Source: Micromonospora terminaliae
Lineage (GTDB): Bacteria; Actinomycetota; Actinomycetes; Mycobacteriales; Micromonosporaceae
Direction of reading: 5' to 3'
Length of the DNA: 64,000 nucleotides
Assembly (NCBI RefSeq): GCF_009671205.1
Contig: NZ_CP045309.1
Coordinates: 3,348,001-3,412,000, forward strand
The translations under genes were made by a program, and so were the position numbers. Position 1 is the stretch's first letter, and each line of letters starts with the position of its first letter. The notes under the pieces were generated by a model, which worked only from the letters and a program-made list of their open reading frames with translations, made no database searches and was not told the DNA's origin. This document shows positions 32,739-43,945 of this stretch, piece by piece.

Positions 32739-34012
32739 CCGCCACGGCCACCACGGACAGCGTCGTCCGCTTCCGTCCGATGCACACGCAGATCTCGGAC
32801 GACGACCCGGACCTGTTCGTCGTGGGCCGGCCGGAGGTCGGTGAATTCATCGAGGTGCCCGGTGTCGGCATGGCGGCGATCCGCCGGCTGGACGCCGGAC
32901 ATCGGATCCGGGACGTCGAAGAATGGCTCGCCGAAAAACACGACGCGGAGGTGGACCTCAGCGAATTCGTGGACGATCTTATCGACGTCGGATTCGTCGC
33001 CAGTATCGACGGCGAGAACATCCCTGATCCATATCCTAAATTGCGTCCACACCTGCCGTGGCTCACCGCCTCGAACACCGGATGGTTGTTCGGAAAGATC
33101 GCCAAGGCGGCTTACGCAGTGCTGATCCTGGCCACCGTCGTAACGCTGTTTCAGCGGCCGGACCTCGTGCCCGGATACCGTGACTTCTGGTGGGGCGACT
33201 ACATCGGCCTCTGCGTTCTGGTGAACACCGTGCTCTTCTCGCTGGCGGTGACCCTGCACGAGCTGAGTCACCTCGTCGCCGCCCGGTCGCTGGGCGCCCC
33301 GGCCCGGATCAGCTTCGCCACCCGTCTGCACCACCTCGTCGTGCAGACGGATGTGACCGCGGTGTGGGCGGTGCCCCGCAGACAGCGGTACCGGGTCTAC
33401 CTGAGCGGACTGCTCTGCGACCTCGCACTGGTGTGCGGCGCGATCCTGGTGAACGCGTACGCCCGGCCCGGTGCGCTCGTCGAGCGGCTGCTGGCCGCGC
33501 TGGCGGTCACCGTCGTCATGTCGATGGCCCTCCAGGCACACGTCTACATGCGCACCGACCTCTACTTCGTCCTGCTGGACCTGCTGCGCTGCCGCAACCT
33601 GTTCCACGACGGGCTCGCCTACGCCCGGCATCTCGCCCGGCGATCGGGCCACCGGCTGCTGCCCCGGGTGGTCGGCGCGCCGGGCATCGACCCCACCGCC
33701 GACTTCTCCGCGCGGGAGCGGCGCGCCGTGCGTCTCTACGCGGTGGCCGTGGTGGTCGGCAGCACCGTGGCGCTGGCCGGGTTCATCGCGTACGGGCTGC
33801 CCATCGTGGTGCACGGCGTGCTCGCCGCCGCCCGGGCCATGGGCGGCGGCGGCCTGCTCGCCACCGTCGACGCGGGCCTGCTGATCCTGGTCGAGGGCGC
33901 TCTCCAGGTGCTGTTCCTGGTCACCTTCCATCGCCGGCACCGGCACCGCCTCCCCCGCCTCCTCGGGGGCCGACGGCCGGCGCCGACCGGCGCGGTCAGC
34001 GGCGCCGGGTGA
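32735..34012 (+). CDS. Membrane zinc metalloprotease (M50/S2P-like) with N-terminal PqqD-like domain
   Basis: The 425-residue protein has a PqqD/RRE-like N-terminus (about 18-95, FVDDLIDVGFVASIDGENI) and about six transmembrane helices. The zinc motif HELSH is at 175-179 within VTLHELSHLVAARSLG, and Asp275 in YMRTDLYFVLLD is a plausible third ligand. This resembles the intramembrane or YydH-like peptide metalloproteases seen in some RiPP loci, which cut leaders or export products. Its 5' part has rarer codons (ATATCCTAAATTG near 33030) than neighbours. It overlaps the ThiF gene by four bases and its stop lies inside a repeat shared with 35511-35561. Confidence 0.82.
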   Translation: MTATATTDSVVRFRPMHTQISDDDPDLFVVGRPEVGEFIEVPGVGMAAIRRLDAGHRIRDVEEWLAEKHDAEVDLSEFVDDLIDVGFVASIDGENIPDPYPKLRPHLPWLTASNTGWLFGKIAKAAYAVLILATVVTLFQRPDLVPGYRDFWWGDYIGLCVLVNTVLFSLAVTLHELSHLVAARSLGAPARISFATRLHHLVVQTDVTAVWAVPRRQRYRVYLSGLLCDLALVCGAILVNAYARPGALVERLLAALAVTVVMSMALQAHVYMRTDLYFVLLDLLRCRNLFHDGLAYARHLARRSGHRLLPRVVGAPGIDPTADFSARERRAVRLYAVAVVVGSTVALAGFIAYGLPIVVHGVLAAARAMGGGGLLATVDAGLLILVEGALQVLFLVTFHRRHRHRLPRLLGGRRPAPTGAVSGAG

Positions 34013-34045
34013 GGATCAGATCGACGACCAGCGCCGTGCAGCCGG
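33995..34045. repeat. 51-bp direct repeat, copy A
   Basis: It is identical to 35511-35561 at 46 of 51 positions, in the same orientation. Copy B is the 3' end of the GH63-like glucosidase gene, including its stop. Copy A therefore reads on the reverse strand as a fragment ending TALVVDLILTRRR-stop. The metalloprotease stop codon (34010-34012) lies within it. Confidence 0.85.
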
Positions 34046-34062
34046 ACGGACGGACCGTCCGG
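34042..34062 (+). terminator. Terminator of the peptide operon
   Basis: CCGGACGG (34042-34049) pairs with CCGTCCGG (34055-34062) around ACGGA, 30 bases after the metalloprotease stop. Confidence 0.6.
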
Positions 34063-34136
34063 AATGGCCGAACGCCGTGCGAGGGGCGGCGGGAACCCGA
34101 CTGCGCCGACCAGGCCCGGGGCGGCATGCTTCGGCG

Positions 34137-35474
34137 ATGACGACCTCACGCGATCAGCCCCGCGCGATGCCGGCCCGGCGCCGGCGTCGCCGGAGGGCGG
34201 CCACCGCCGTGGCGGCAGCGCTCGCCGCCGCGGGCGGCGCGCTCCCCCCGTCGCCGGCCCTGGCGGTCAACGCCACGCACGCCACGGTCGTGGGCGCCAA
34301 TCCCGTGGACTGGACGCCGCACGCGCTCGACGGGACCGTGTACCGGATCCTCCAGATCGGCAACCGGGTGTACCTGGCCGGCTCGTTCACCAAGGTCCGC
34401 AACGCCACGCAGACCGCCCAGCTCGCGATGCCGCGCCTGGTGGCCTTCGACGCCACGACCGGCCGGATCGACACCACCTTCCGGCCGGTGGTCAACGGCA
34501 CGGTGAAGGCGCTCGCCGCCGCGCCGGACGGCCGCTCGCTCTACCTCGGCGGCGCCTTCACGACGGTCAACGGCGTGGCCGCGCCGCGGGTGGCCCGGAT
34601 CGACGCGGCCACCGGCGCCCGGGTCGCCGGGTTCGCCCCGGCCGCCCTCAACAACCAGGTCAACGACATGCGCCTGGTCGGCGACCGGCTGATCCTCGGC
34701 GGGGCGTTCCAGACCGTCGGCGGGGTGACGCGACGGGCGCTGGCCGCGTTGAACCCGACCACCGGGGCCGCCGACGCGTCGGTCAACCTGCGCGTCGAGG
34801 GACCTCGGAAGACCAGCTCCGGCGCCACCGCACCGGTCAAGATCGAGGCGCTGGACGTCTCCGCGGACGGCCGGCGGCTCGTCTTCGTGGGCAACTTCAG
34901 CTCGGTCGCCGGCGTGGCGCGCCACCAGCTCGCGGTGGCGAACCTGACCACGACCGGCGCCACCCTCTCGGGCTGGTCGACCGACCGCTACCAGCCGCAG
35001 TGCGCCCGGACCACGCCGACCTACCTGCGGGGAGTCGACATCTCCGCGGACGGCGCCTGGTTCGTGGCGGTCACCACGGGCGCCGCGTTCCCGGGCACGC
35101 TCTGCGACACGGCGTCCCGCTTCGAGTTCGGCACCGAGACCGGCGGCAAGCAGCCCACCTGGGCGAACTACACCGGCGGCGACACCCTGCTCTCGGTGGC
35201 GATCACCGGCGCGGCGGTCTACGTCGGCGGTCACCAGCGCTGGCTGGACAACCCGCTCGGGCGCGACTCGGCGGGCCCGGGGGCGGTGTCCCGGCCCGGG
35301 ATCGGGGCGATCAACCCGACCACGGGCAAGGCGCTGGCCTGGAACCCGACCAAGGCCCGGGGCGTCGGCACCCAGGAGCTGTACGCGACCGACCGGGGCC
35401 TCTGGGTCGGCAGCGACACCACCACGGTGGCCGGCGAGTACCACGCCCGGGTGGCGTTCTTCCCGCTGCCGTGA
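34137..35474 (+). CDS. Secreted beta-propeller protein
   Basis: The 445-residue protein has an Arg-rich signal peptide ([20 protein letters not shown], cleavage after PALA-like ALA). Repeated blades follow with the pattern YLAGSFTKV, YLGGAFTTVNGV, ILGGAFQTVGGV, FVGNFSSVAGV, YVGGHQRW and WVGSDTTTVAG, each about 50-60 residues apart. These fit delta-60/PQQ-like propeller repeats, so it is an extracellular binding protein; ligand unknown. Two Cys pairs may form disulfides. The gene sits between two copies of a 51-bp repeat and converges on the glucosidase gene. ATG 34137 was preferred to 34077 because the signal follows. Confidence 0.72.
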   Translation: MTTSRDQPRAMPARRRRRRRAATAVAAALAAAGGALPPSPALAVNATHATVVGANPVDWTPHALDGTVYRILQIGNRVYLAGSFTKVRNATQTAQLAMPRLVAFDATTGRIDTTFRPVVNGTVKALAAAPDGRSLYLGGAFTTVNGVAAPRVARIDAATGARVAGFAPAALNNQVNDMRLVGDRLILGGAFQTVGGVTRRALAALNPTTGAADASVNLRVEGPRKTSSGATAPVKIEALDVSADGRRLVFVGNFSSVAGVARHQLAVANLTTTGATLSGWSTDRYQPQCARTTPTYLRGVDISADGAWFVAVTTGAAFPGTLCDTASRFEFGTETGGKQPTWANYTGGDTLLSVAITGAAVYVGGHQRWLDNPLGRDSAGPGAVSRPGIGAINPTTGKALAWNPTKARGVGTQELYATDRGLWVGSDTTTVAGEYHARVAFFPLP

Positions 35475-35477
35475 ACG

Positions 35478-35510
35478 GGTGGGGCGCAGCGGTCCCCGCC
35501 GCGCCCCACC
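35478..35510. terminator. Convergent terminator, 10-bp stem
   Basis: GGTGGGGCGC (35478-35487) pairs with GCGCCCCACC (35501-35510). It lies exactly between the stops of the propeller gene and the glucosidase gene. Confidence 0.72.
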
Positions 35511-35511
35511 G

Positions 35512-38214
<2,703 letters not shown>

Positions 38215-38256
38215 TGTCGTCGTGGCGGGTGACACCCCGCCGGTGGTGGAGGAAAG

Positions 38257-40200
38257 TTGATCGAGATTCGCTTCGGGCCGCAGGTCTGCGGGGAGCTGTC
38301 CGCCTCGTCGACCCGGGAGTGGCTGGTCACCGACGGGCGCGGCGGCTACGCCATGGGCACGGTCGCCGGGCTGCGGACCCGGCGCTACCACGGGCTGCTC
38401 GTGGTGGCCGGGGAGACGCCGGCCGCCCGCAAGGTGGGCCTGGTCAGCCTCGACCCGGCGGTGACCCTGCCGTCCGGGCGGCAGGTCCGGCTCGGCGCGC
38501 ACGAATGGTCCTCCGGTGTGGTCGACCCGCGCGGCTACGAGCTGCTGGAGCGCTTCGACCTCACCGACGGGGTGCCCCGCTGGCGCTGGCGGGTCGGCGA
38601 CGTGGTGATCGAGCGGGAGATCGCCATGGCGTACGGCCGGTCCTGCGTGGCGGTCGTGCACCGGCTGATCTCCGGCGGCCCGGTCCGGCTGGACCTGGCC
38701 GCGGCCTGCACCTGGCGGGACGCGCACGGCGAGCGGCGGGCGGACGGCCCGACCCCGCGGCTGGAGGAGGTGGCCGGCGGCGCGGTGGTGGAGGGCGCGT
38801 TCCGGCTGGCCGGGCCCGGCTGGACGCCCGAGGGGCAGTGGTGGCTCGGGGTACGCCACCGGGAGGAGGCGGCGCGCGGGCTGCACCCCGACGAGGACCT
38901 CTGGTACGCGGGCCGGTTCTCCGGTTCCCTCGACGAGCCGGGCGCCGAGGTGTCCGTGCTGGCCTGGGCCGACGACCTGGGCGAGGAGCCGCCGCCGGCG
39001 ACCGCGCTGGTCGAGGCGGCCCGGCGGCGCCACCGGGCCGTGGTGGCCGCGGCGAAGCCGGACGACGACGTCGACGCGACCCTCGCCCTGGCCGCCGACG
39101 CCTTCGTGGTGCACACCGGCACCGGCCCGGACGTGGTGGCCGGCTACCCCTGGTTCGGGGCGTGGTCGCGGGACACCATGACCTCCTACGAGGGGCTGTT
39201 CCTCGGCACCGGCCGGGGCGACGAGGGCCGGGAGCTGCTGCGGGCGTACGCGGCCACGCTCTCGGAGGGGATGCTCGCCAACACGGCCGACACCGGGCGG
39301 GTGGAGCACAACACCGTCGACGCGACGCTGTGGTTCCTGCACGCCGTGAACCGGCACGTGACCCGCACCGGGGACACCGACCTCGGAGCGGAGCTGCTGC
39401 CCGCGCTGGAGGACGTGGTGGCCGCGCACGTGGCGGGCACCCGCTACGGCATCGGCGTCGACCCGGCCGACGGGCTGCTCACCCAGGGCGGGCCGCCCGA
39501 CGTCGCGCTCACCTGGATGGACGCCCGCGTCTACGGGGTGCCGGTCACCCCGCGCACCGGCAAGCCGGTCGAGGTCAACGCGCTGTGGGTGAACGGGCTG
39601 GCCGGGCTCGCCGAGCTGGCCGAGCTGGCCGGCCGGGACGCCACCGAGCTCTGGGGCCGGCACCAGCGGGCCGCCGCCGCGTTCCGGGAGCGCTTCCCCA
39701 CGCCGGCCGGCTGGCTGCACGACGTGGTGGACGCGCCGGCGCCCGCGTACCCGCTCGGCGGCGCGCCGCACCACGACGACGACCTGCTCCGCCCCAACCA
39801 GCTGCTCGCCTGGTCGCTGCCGTACGCGCCCCTCGAACCGGACGAGGCCACCCTGCGCCGGGTCACCGAGGCGCTGTTCACCCCGCTGGGGCCGCGCAGC
39901 CTCGCCCCCGACTCCCCCGGCTTCGTCGGCCGGCACCGCGGCGGCCCGGCCGAGCGGGACTCCGGCTACCACCAGGGCACCGTCTGGCCGTGGTTGATCG
40001 GGCCGTTCGTCGACGCGTACCGCCGGGCCGGCCTGCCCACCGGCGACCTGCTGGTGGGACTGGAGGGGCACCTCACCGAGTACGGCCTCGGCTCGGTCAG
40101 CGAGACCGCCGACGGGCTCGCCCCGCACGCCGCCACGGGCTGCCCGTTCCAGGCGTGGTCGGTGGCCGAACTGCTGCGCGCCCGGCGGCTGCGCCGGTAA
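38257..40200 (+). CDS. Amylo-alpha-1,6-glucosidase (GH133), glycogen-debranching type
   Basis: The 647-residue protein has the N-terminal glycogen-debranching domain (about 1-230, REWLVTDGRGGYAMGTVAGL with RTRRYHGLLVVAG) and a C-terminal (alpha/alpha)6 catalytic domain. The catalytic domain has YPWFGAWSRDTMTSYEGL, EHNTVDATLWFLHAVNRH, VEVNALWVNGLAGLAELA and GYHQGTVWPWLIGPFVDAY. It removes alpha-1,6 branches of glycogen-like glucan. The only reasonable start is TTG 38257, with GGAGG four bases upstream, a rare codon that may limit expression. A GT4 gene follows on the same strand, as in glucan-metabolism clusters. Confidence 0.9.
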   Translation: MIEIRFGPQVCGELSASSTREWLVTDGRGGYAMGTVAGLRTRRYHGLLVVAGETPAARKVGLVSLDPAVTLPSGRQVRLGAHEWSSGVVDPRGYELLERFDLTDGVPRWRWRVGDVVIEREIAMAYGRSCVAVVHRLISGGPVRLDLAAACTWRDAHGERRADGPTPRLEEVAGGAVVEGAFRLAGPGWTPEGQWWLGVRHREEAARGLHPDEDLWYAGRFSGSLDEPGAEVSVLAWADDLGEEPPPATALVEAARRRHRAVVAAAKPDDDVDATLALAADAFVVHTGTGPDVVAGYPWFGAWSRDTMTSYEGLFLGTGRGDEGRELLRAYAATLSEGMLANTADTGRVEHNTVDATLWFLHAVNRHVTRTGDTDLGAELLPALEDVVAAHVAGTRYGIGVDPADGLLTQGGPPDVALTWMDARVYGVPVTPRTGKPVEVNALWVNGLAGLAELAELAGRDATELWGRHQRAAAAFRERFPTPAGWLHDVVDAPAPAYPLGGAPHHDDDLLRPNQLLAWSLPYAPLEPDEATLRRVTEALFTPLGPRSLAPDSPGFVGRHRGGPAERDSGYHQGTVWPWLIGPFVDAYRRAGLPTGDLLVGLEGHLTEYGLGSVSETADGLAPHAATGCPFQAWSVAELLRARRLRR

Positions 40201-40331
40201 CGCGTTACAGACCGGCAACCGGCGCGTCGCCGCTGGTTATCGACCGGTGGGCAGGATGGGCTGCGACCCCACGACGGGCCCGGTGCGGGCGCCGTCGGGC
40301 GGTGCGGGAACCACAACTCCAAGGGGGCCGC

Positions 40332-41657
40332 ATGTCCGCTGACGCCGAAGTGATCGACATCCAGCCCGCCCGGCGCCAGCGGGTGCTGATCCTCTCGTGG
40401 GAGTACCCACCCGTGCTCGTCGGTGGCCTCGGCCGCCACGTGCACGCGCTCTCCGTCGCGCTGACCGCCGCCGGCCACGAGGTCACCGTCGTCACCCGGC
40501 ACGCCGAGGGCGCGCCCCTGGAGGAGTACGCCGAGGGCGTCCGCGTCCTCCGGGCCGCCGAGGACCCGGTCCGGTTCCCGCTGGCCACCGACTCGCTGCT
40601 GGCCTGGACCATGGCGTTCAACCACACCCTCACCCGGGCCGCGCTGCGGGCCGCCGAGGCGGGCGGCTTCGACGTCGTCCACGCCCACGACTGGCTCGTC
40701 GCGCACACCGCGGTCACCCTGGCCGAGCACCTGGACCTCCCGCTGGTCACCACCATCCACGCCACCGAGGCCGGCCGGCACCAGGGCTGGCTGCCCGAGG
40801 AGATGAACCGCACCATCCACGGCGTCGAGCACTGGCTGAGCAACGCCTCGGCCCGGGTGATCGCCTGCTCCGGCTACATGCGGGACCAGGTGGCACGGCT
40901 GTTCGACGTACCGGCCGGTCGGATCGACGTGGTCCCCAACGGGGTGGACGACCGGGCCTGGCACGCCCGCCCGCGCGCGGTCTCCGCCGCCCGGGCCCGG
41001 TTCGCCGGCGACGGACCCCTGGTCGGGTACGCCGGCCGGCTGGTGTACGAGAAGGGCGTGCAGCACCTCGTGGACGCCGTACCGTACCTGCGGGACCGGC
41101 ACCCCGGCCTCCGGGTGGTGATCGCCGGCGACGGCCCGTACCGCGACGAACTGGTCGATCAGGCGCAGCGGCTGCGCCTCGCCGACACCGTCCGGTTCAC
41201 CGGCTTCCTGGACGCCACCCAGCTCCCGGCCGTCCTGGGCGCCACCGACGCCACCGTGGTCCCCAGCCTCTACGAGCCGTTCGGCATGATCGCCCTGGAG
41301 GCGGCCGCGGCCGGCGCGCCCCTCGCGGTGGCGGAGACCGGTGGCCTCGCCGAGATCGTCGAACCCGGGGTGACCGGGGTGACCTTCCCCCAGGGCGACC
41401 CCGACGCGCTGGCCGGCGCGGTCGACCGGCTCGTCGGCGACGAGGTCTTCGCCCGCCGGCTGGCCCGCCGGGCCCGCGCCGTGGTCGCCGAACGCTACAC
41501 CTGGTCCGCCATCGCGGCCCGCACCGCCGGCAGCTACGCCACGGCCCGTCGCGAGCACGGCGCGTTCCGGGCCCGCCGGGCGGCGGCGCTGCTGACCGCT
41601 GGCCGGTCCGCCATCGCCATCCCGGACGGAAATCTGCTGGCCGGCGCCGCAAGCTGA
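40332..41657 (+). CDS. GT4-family glycosyltransferase
   Basis: The 441-residue GT-B enzyme has VLILSWEYPPVLVGGLGRHV at the acceptor side, DVVHAHDWLVAHTAVTLA, VVPNGVDDRAW, VGYAGRLVYEKGVQHLVDAV and the retaining-GT EX7E motif EPFGMIALEAAAAG. The opening WEYPPVLVGGLGRHVHAL resembles glycogen/starch synthase-like GT4 proteins. Adjacency to a debranching enzyme supports an alpha-glucan role, but this is inference. It is cytoplasmic. ATG 40332 follows AAGGGGG. The 131-bp gap after the GH133 gene contains no clear terminator. Confidence 0.85.
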   Translation: MSADAEVIDIQPARRQRVLILSWEYPPVLVGGLGRHVHALSVALTAAGHEVTVVTRHAEGAPLEEYAEGVRVLRAAEDPVRFPLATDSLLAWTMAFNHTLTRAALRAAEAGGFDVVHAHDWLVAHTAVTLAEHLDLPLVTTIHATEAGRHQGWLPEEMNRTIHGVEHWLSNASARVIACSGYMRDQVARLFDVPAGRIDVVPNGVDDRAWHARPRAVSAARARFAGDGPLVGYAGRLVYEKGVQHLVDAVPYLRDRHPGLRVVIAGDGPYRDELVDQAQRLRLADTVRFTGFLDATQLPAVLGATDATVVPSLYEPFGMIALEAAAAGAPLAVAETGGLAEIVEPGVTGVTFPQGDPDALAGAVDRLVGDEVFARRLARRARAVVAERYTWSAIAARTAGSYATARREHGAFRARRAAALLTAGRSAIAIPDGNLLAGAAS

Positions 41658-41735
41658 GCCACGCCGCCCCGACGAGCGATAGGTGTTGTCCGATCCGTTG
41701 GCTATTGTGGACATCCACCAGCGGTGAGGAGTGCG

Positions 41736-43745
41736 GTGCAGCAGGTAGTGATCGCCGGCCGGTACCGCCTGCTCGATCTGGTCGGCCGCGGCGGGATGGG
41801 CCGGGTCTGGCTGGCCCGGGACGAGATGCTCCACCGCGAGGTCGCGGTGAAGCAGGTGGTGCCACCGGGCTGGCTCGCCCCGCACGAACGCGACGAGCTG
41901 CGCGGCCGCACCCTCCGCGAGGCCCGTGCGACCGCCCGGCTCACCCACCCCAACGTGGTCCGGGTCTACGACGTGGTCCGGGTCGACGGCGACCCGTGGC
42001 TGGTCATGGAGTACGTGCCGTCCCGGTCGTTGCAGGAGACCGTCGAGACGGACGGGCCGGTCGACCCGCGCCGCGCCGCCACGATCGGGCTGGCGGTGCT
42101 GGCCGCGCTGCGCGCCGCGCACGAGGCGGGCGTGCTGCACCGGGACGTGAAACCCGCCAACGTGCTGCTGGCCCGCGACGGCCGGGTCCTGCTCACCGAC
42201 TTCGGGCTGGCCGTCTTCGACGGCGGCGACGGGATGACGACCCGCCCCGGCCTGGTCCTCGGCTCCCCGCAGTACGTGGCACCCGAACGGGCCGCCGAGG
42301 GCGTGTCCAGCGTCGAGGCCGACCTCTGGTCGCTGGGTGCCACCCTGCACGCGGCCGTGGAGGGCCGCTCCCCGTACGCCCGCAGCACCGCCATGGCGAC
42401 CCTCGCCGCGCTGGCCAGCCAGCCACCCGACCCGGCGCCGCACGCCGGCCCGCTCGCGCCCGTGCTGGTCGGCCTGCTGCGCCGCGACCCGCGGCACCGG
42501 CTCGGCCACGACGACGCGGCCCGGCTGCTGGCCGCCGCCACCGCCCCGACCGTCGACGTGCCGGGCTGGCCGGCGGCCGGCACCGTCGCGCCCGCCACCG
42601 CCCCGGACGGTGACGACGCGTCCGGCTCCGGCTGGGACAGCGGCGGCGCGACCGCCGTACCGCCGCCGGAGCGCGCCTACCCCGACGTGATGCCGCCGGC
42701 CGCGGCCGCCCGCGAGTGGAGCCGCGCCGCCCGCCGGAGCGAATGGGCGCCCCCGGACGACGAGGGCACCCCGCCGCCGGCCCCGAGCCGGGCCGGCCGC
42801 GGTGGCGGCTCCTCGCGGCCCGCGCCGGCCGCGGCCGACCAGCCCACGCCGACCGACGGGCCGGCCGGCGGCGTCGCGATCCCCGGCGGCACGGCCGGCA
42901 CCTCCGCCGCTTCCAGCGGGGCGGACGGCACCGCCACCAGCACCAGCGGGGCGGCCGGTGCCGTCGAGGGCGGGAACGGCCCGGCGGCCTCCCCCGCGGG
43001 CGAGGCCGAGTGTCCGAGCCGGCGACGCCGGGCGGCCCTGCGCCGCCTGGCGCTCGCGGCGGCGGCCGTCGTGCTCGCCGTGGCGGCGGGGATCGGCACC
43101 GCGCTGGCGGTCACCGACGACCACGACGGCGGTCCGGCCGGCGACCCGCACGGCGAGGGGCCGGGCGAGCCCTGGGAACACCGGCCCGGCCCGCCCGGCG
43201 GCCCGCCCCCCGGTGTCCCGCCGCCCCCGTTTCCGTGCGTCCGGCCCGAGGCGACGGGCAACCCGGTGCGGGCCGGCTCGCCACCCGCCGACGCGGGGCT
43301 CGCCCTCCCGGCCGGCTGGGTCTGGCACGCCGACTCCGCCGGCTTCCGGGTCGCCGTGCCGGCCGGTTGGCTGGAGCTGAGGTCCGGCAGCACCACCTGC
43401 TTCCAGGACCCCGCCACCCGGCGGATCCTCGGCGTCGAGCCCTACCCGGGCGGCGATCCGCTGGGCCAGTTGCGGGCGGCCGAGCGGGAGCTGACCACCG
43501 ACGGCCGGCTGCCCGGCTACCAGAAGGTGCGGCTGGCGGCCGCCGGCGGCGGCGCGGAATGGGAGTGCCGCTGGACGGCCCCGTACGGGGAGCGGATGCA
43601 CGCGCTGCGGGTGCTGCCCGGTGACGCCGGCGGGTGGACGCTCGGGTGGACCACCTCCGACGCCGACTGGTCCGCCGCGGCGGGGCAGCTCGCGCTGATC
43701 CGGGACAGCTTCCGGTCGGGCCGGGCCACCCGAGCGGCCGGCTGA
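41736..43745 (+). CDS. Membrane Ser/Thr protein kinase (PknB-like)
   Basis: The 669-residue protein has an N-terminal eukaryotic-type kinase domain (about 8-265): GRGGMGRVWLARD (glycine loop), AVKQVV (Lys), LHRDVKPANVLL (catalytic Asp137), DFG at 155-157 and SPQYVAPERA. A Pro/Ala/Gly-rich linker of about 170 residues, one transmembrane helix (about 435-460) and an extracellular domain of about 200 residues follow. The last contains VPAGWLELRSGSTTCF and lacks PASTA repeats. It may sense an outside signal and phosphorylate cytoplasmic proteins. GTG 41736 follows GAGGAG. The external domain may bind a small molecule or wall fragment. Confidence 0.9.
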   Translation: MQQVVIAGRYRLLDLVGRGGMGRVWLARDEMLHREVAVKQVVPPGWLAPHERDELRGRTLREARATARLTHPNVVRVYDVVRVDGDPWLVMEYVPSRSLQETVETDGPVDPRRAATIGLAVLAALRAAHEAGVLHRDVKPANVLLARDGRVLLTDFGLAVFDGGDGMTTRPGLVLGSPQYVAPERAAEGVSSVEADLWSLGATLHAAVEGRSPYARSTAMATLAALASQPPDPAPHAGPLAPVLVGLLRRDPRHRLGHDDAARLLAAATAPTVDVPGWPAAGTVAPATAPDGDDASGSGWDSGGATAVPPPERAYPDVMPPAAAAREWSRAARRSEWAPPDDEGTPPPAPSRAGRGGGSSRPAPAAADQPTPTDGPAGGVAIPGGTAGTSAASSGADGTATSTSGAAGAVEGGNGPAASPAGEAECPSRRRRAALRRLALAAAAVVLAVAAGIGTALAVTDDHDGGPAGDPHGEGPGEPWEHRPGPPGGPPPGVPPPPFPCVRPEATGNPVRAGSPPADAGLALPAGWVWHADSAGFRVAVPAGWLELRSGSTTCFQDPATRRILGVEPYPGGDPLGQLRAAERELTTDGRLPGYQKVRLAAAGGGAEWECRWTAPYGERMHALRVLPGDAGGWTLGWTTSDADWSAAAGQLALIRDSFRSGRATRAAG

Positions 43746-43892
43746 CAACCCCGCCGTCCCATCACCGACAGATACTCGGTCCCGCCCGCCCGGAACGACA
43801 TACTTCCTGGTGATCCGGCGCCGCCCGCCGGGCGGCCCGTGGACCCCTCTCCCCAGTGGACCGTCCGGGTGATGCCCCGCGACCCGACGCCT

Positions 43893-43910
43893 AACTACAG
43901 TGGCGTAGTT
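43893..43910. promoter_or_regulatory. Inverted repeat upstream of YdjM-like gene
   Basis: AACTAC (43893-43898) and GTAGTT (43905-43910) form a 6-6-6 inverted repeat about 35 bp upstream of the start codon. TACAGT inside it could be a -10. It could be an operator; no matching regulator is adjacent. Confidence 0.3.
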
Positions 43911-43945
43911 TTGTCGATCAAGATCTCTGGGGAGGGCGAGCCGAG

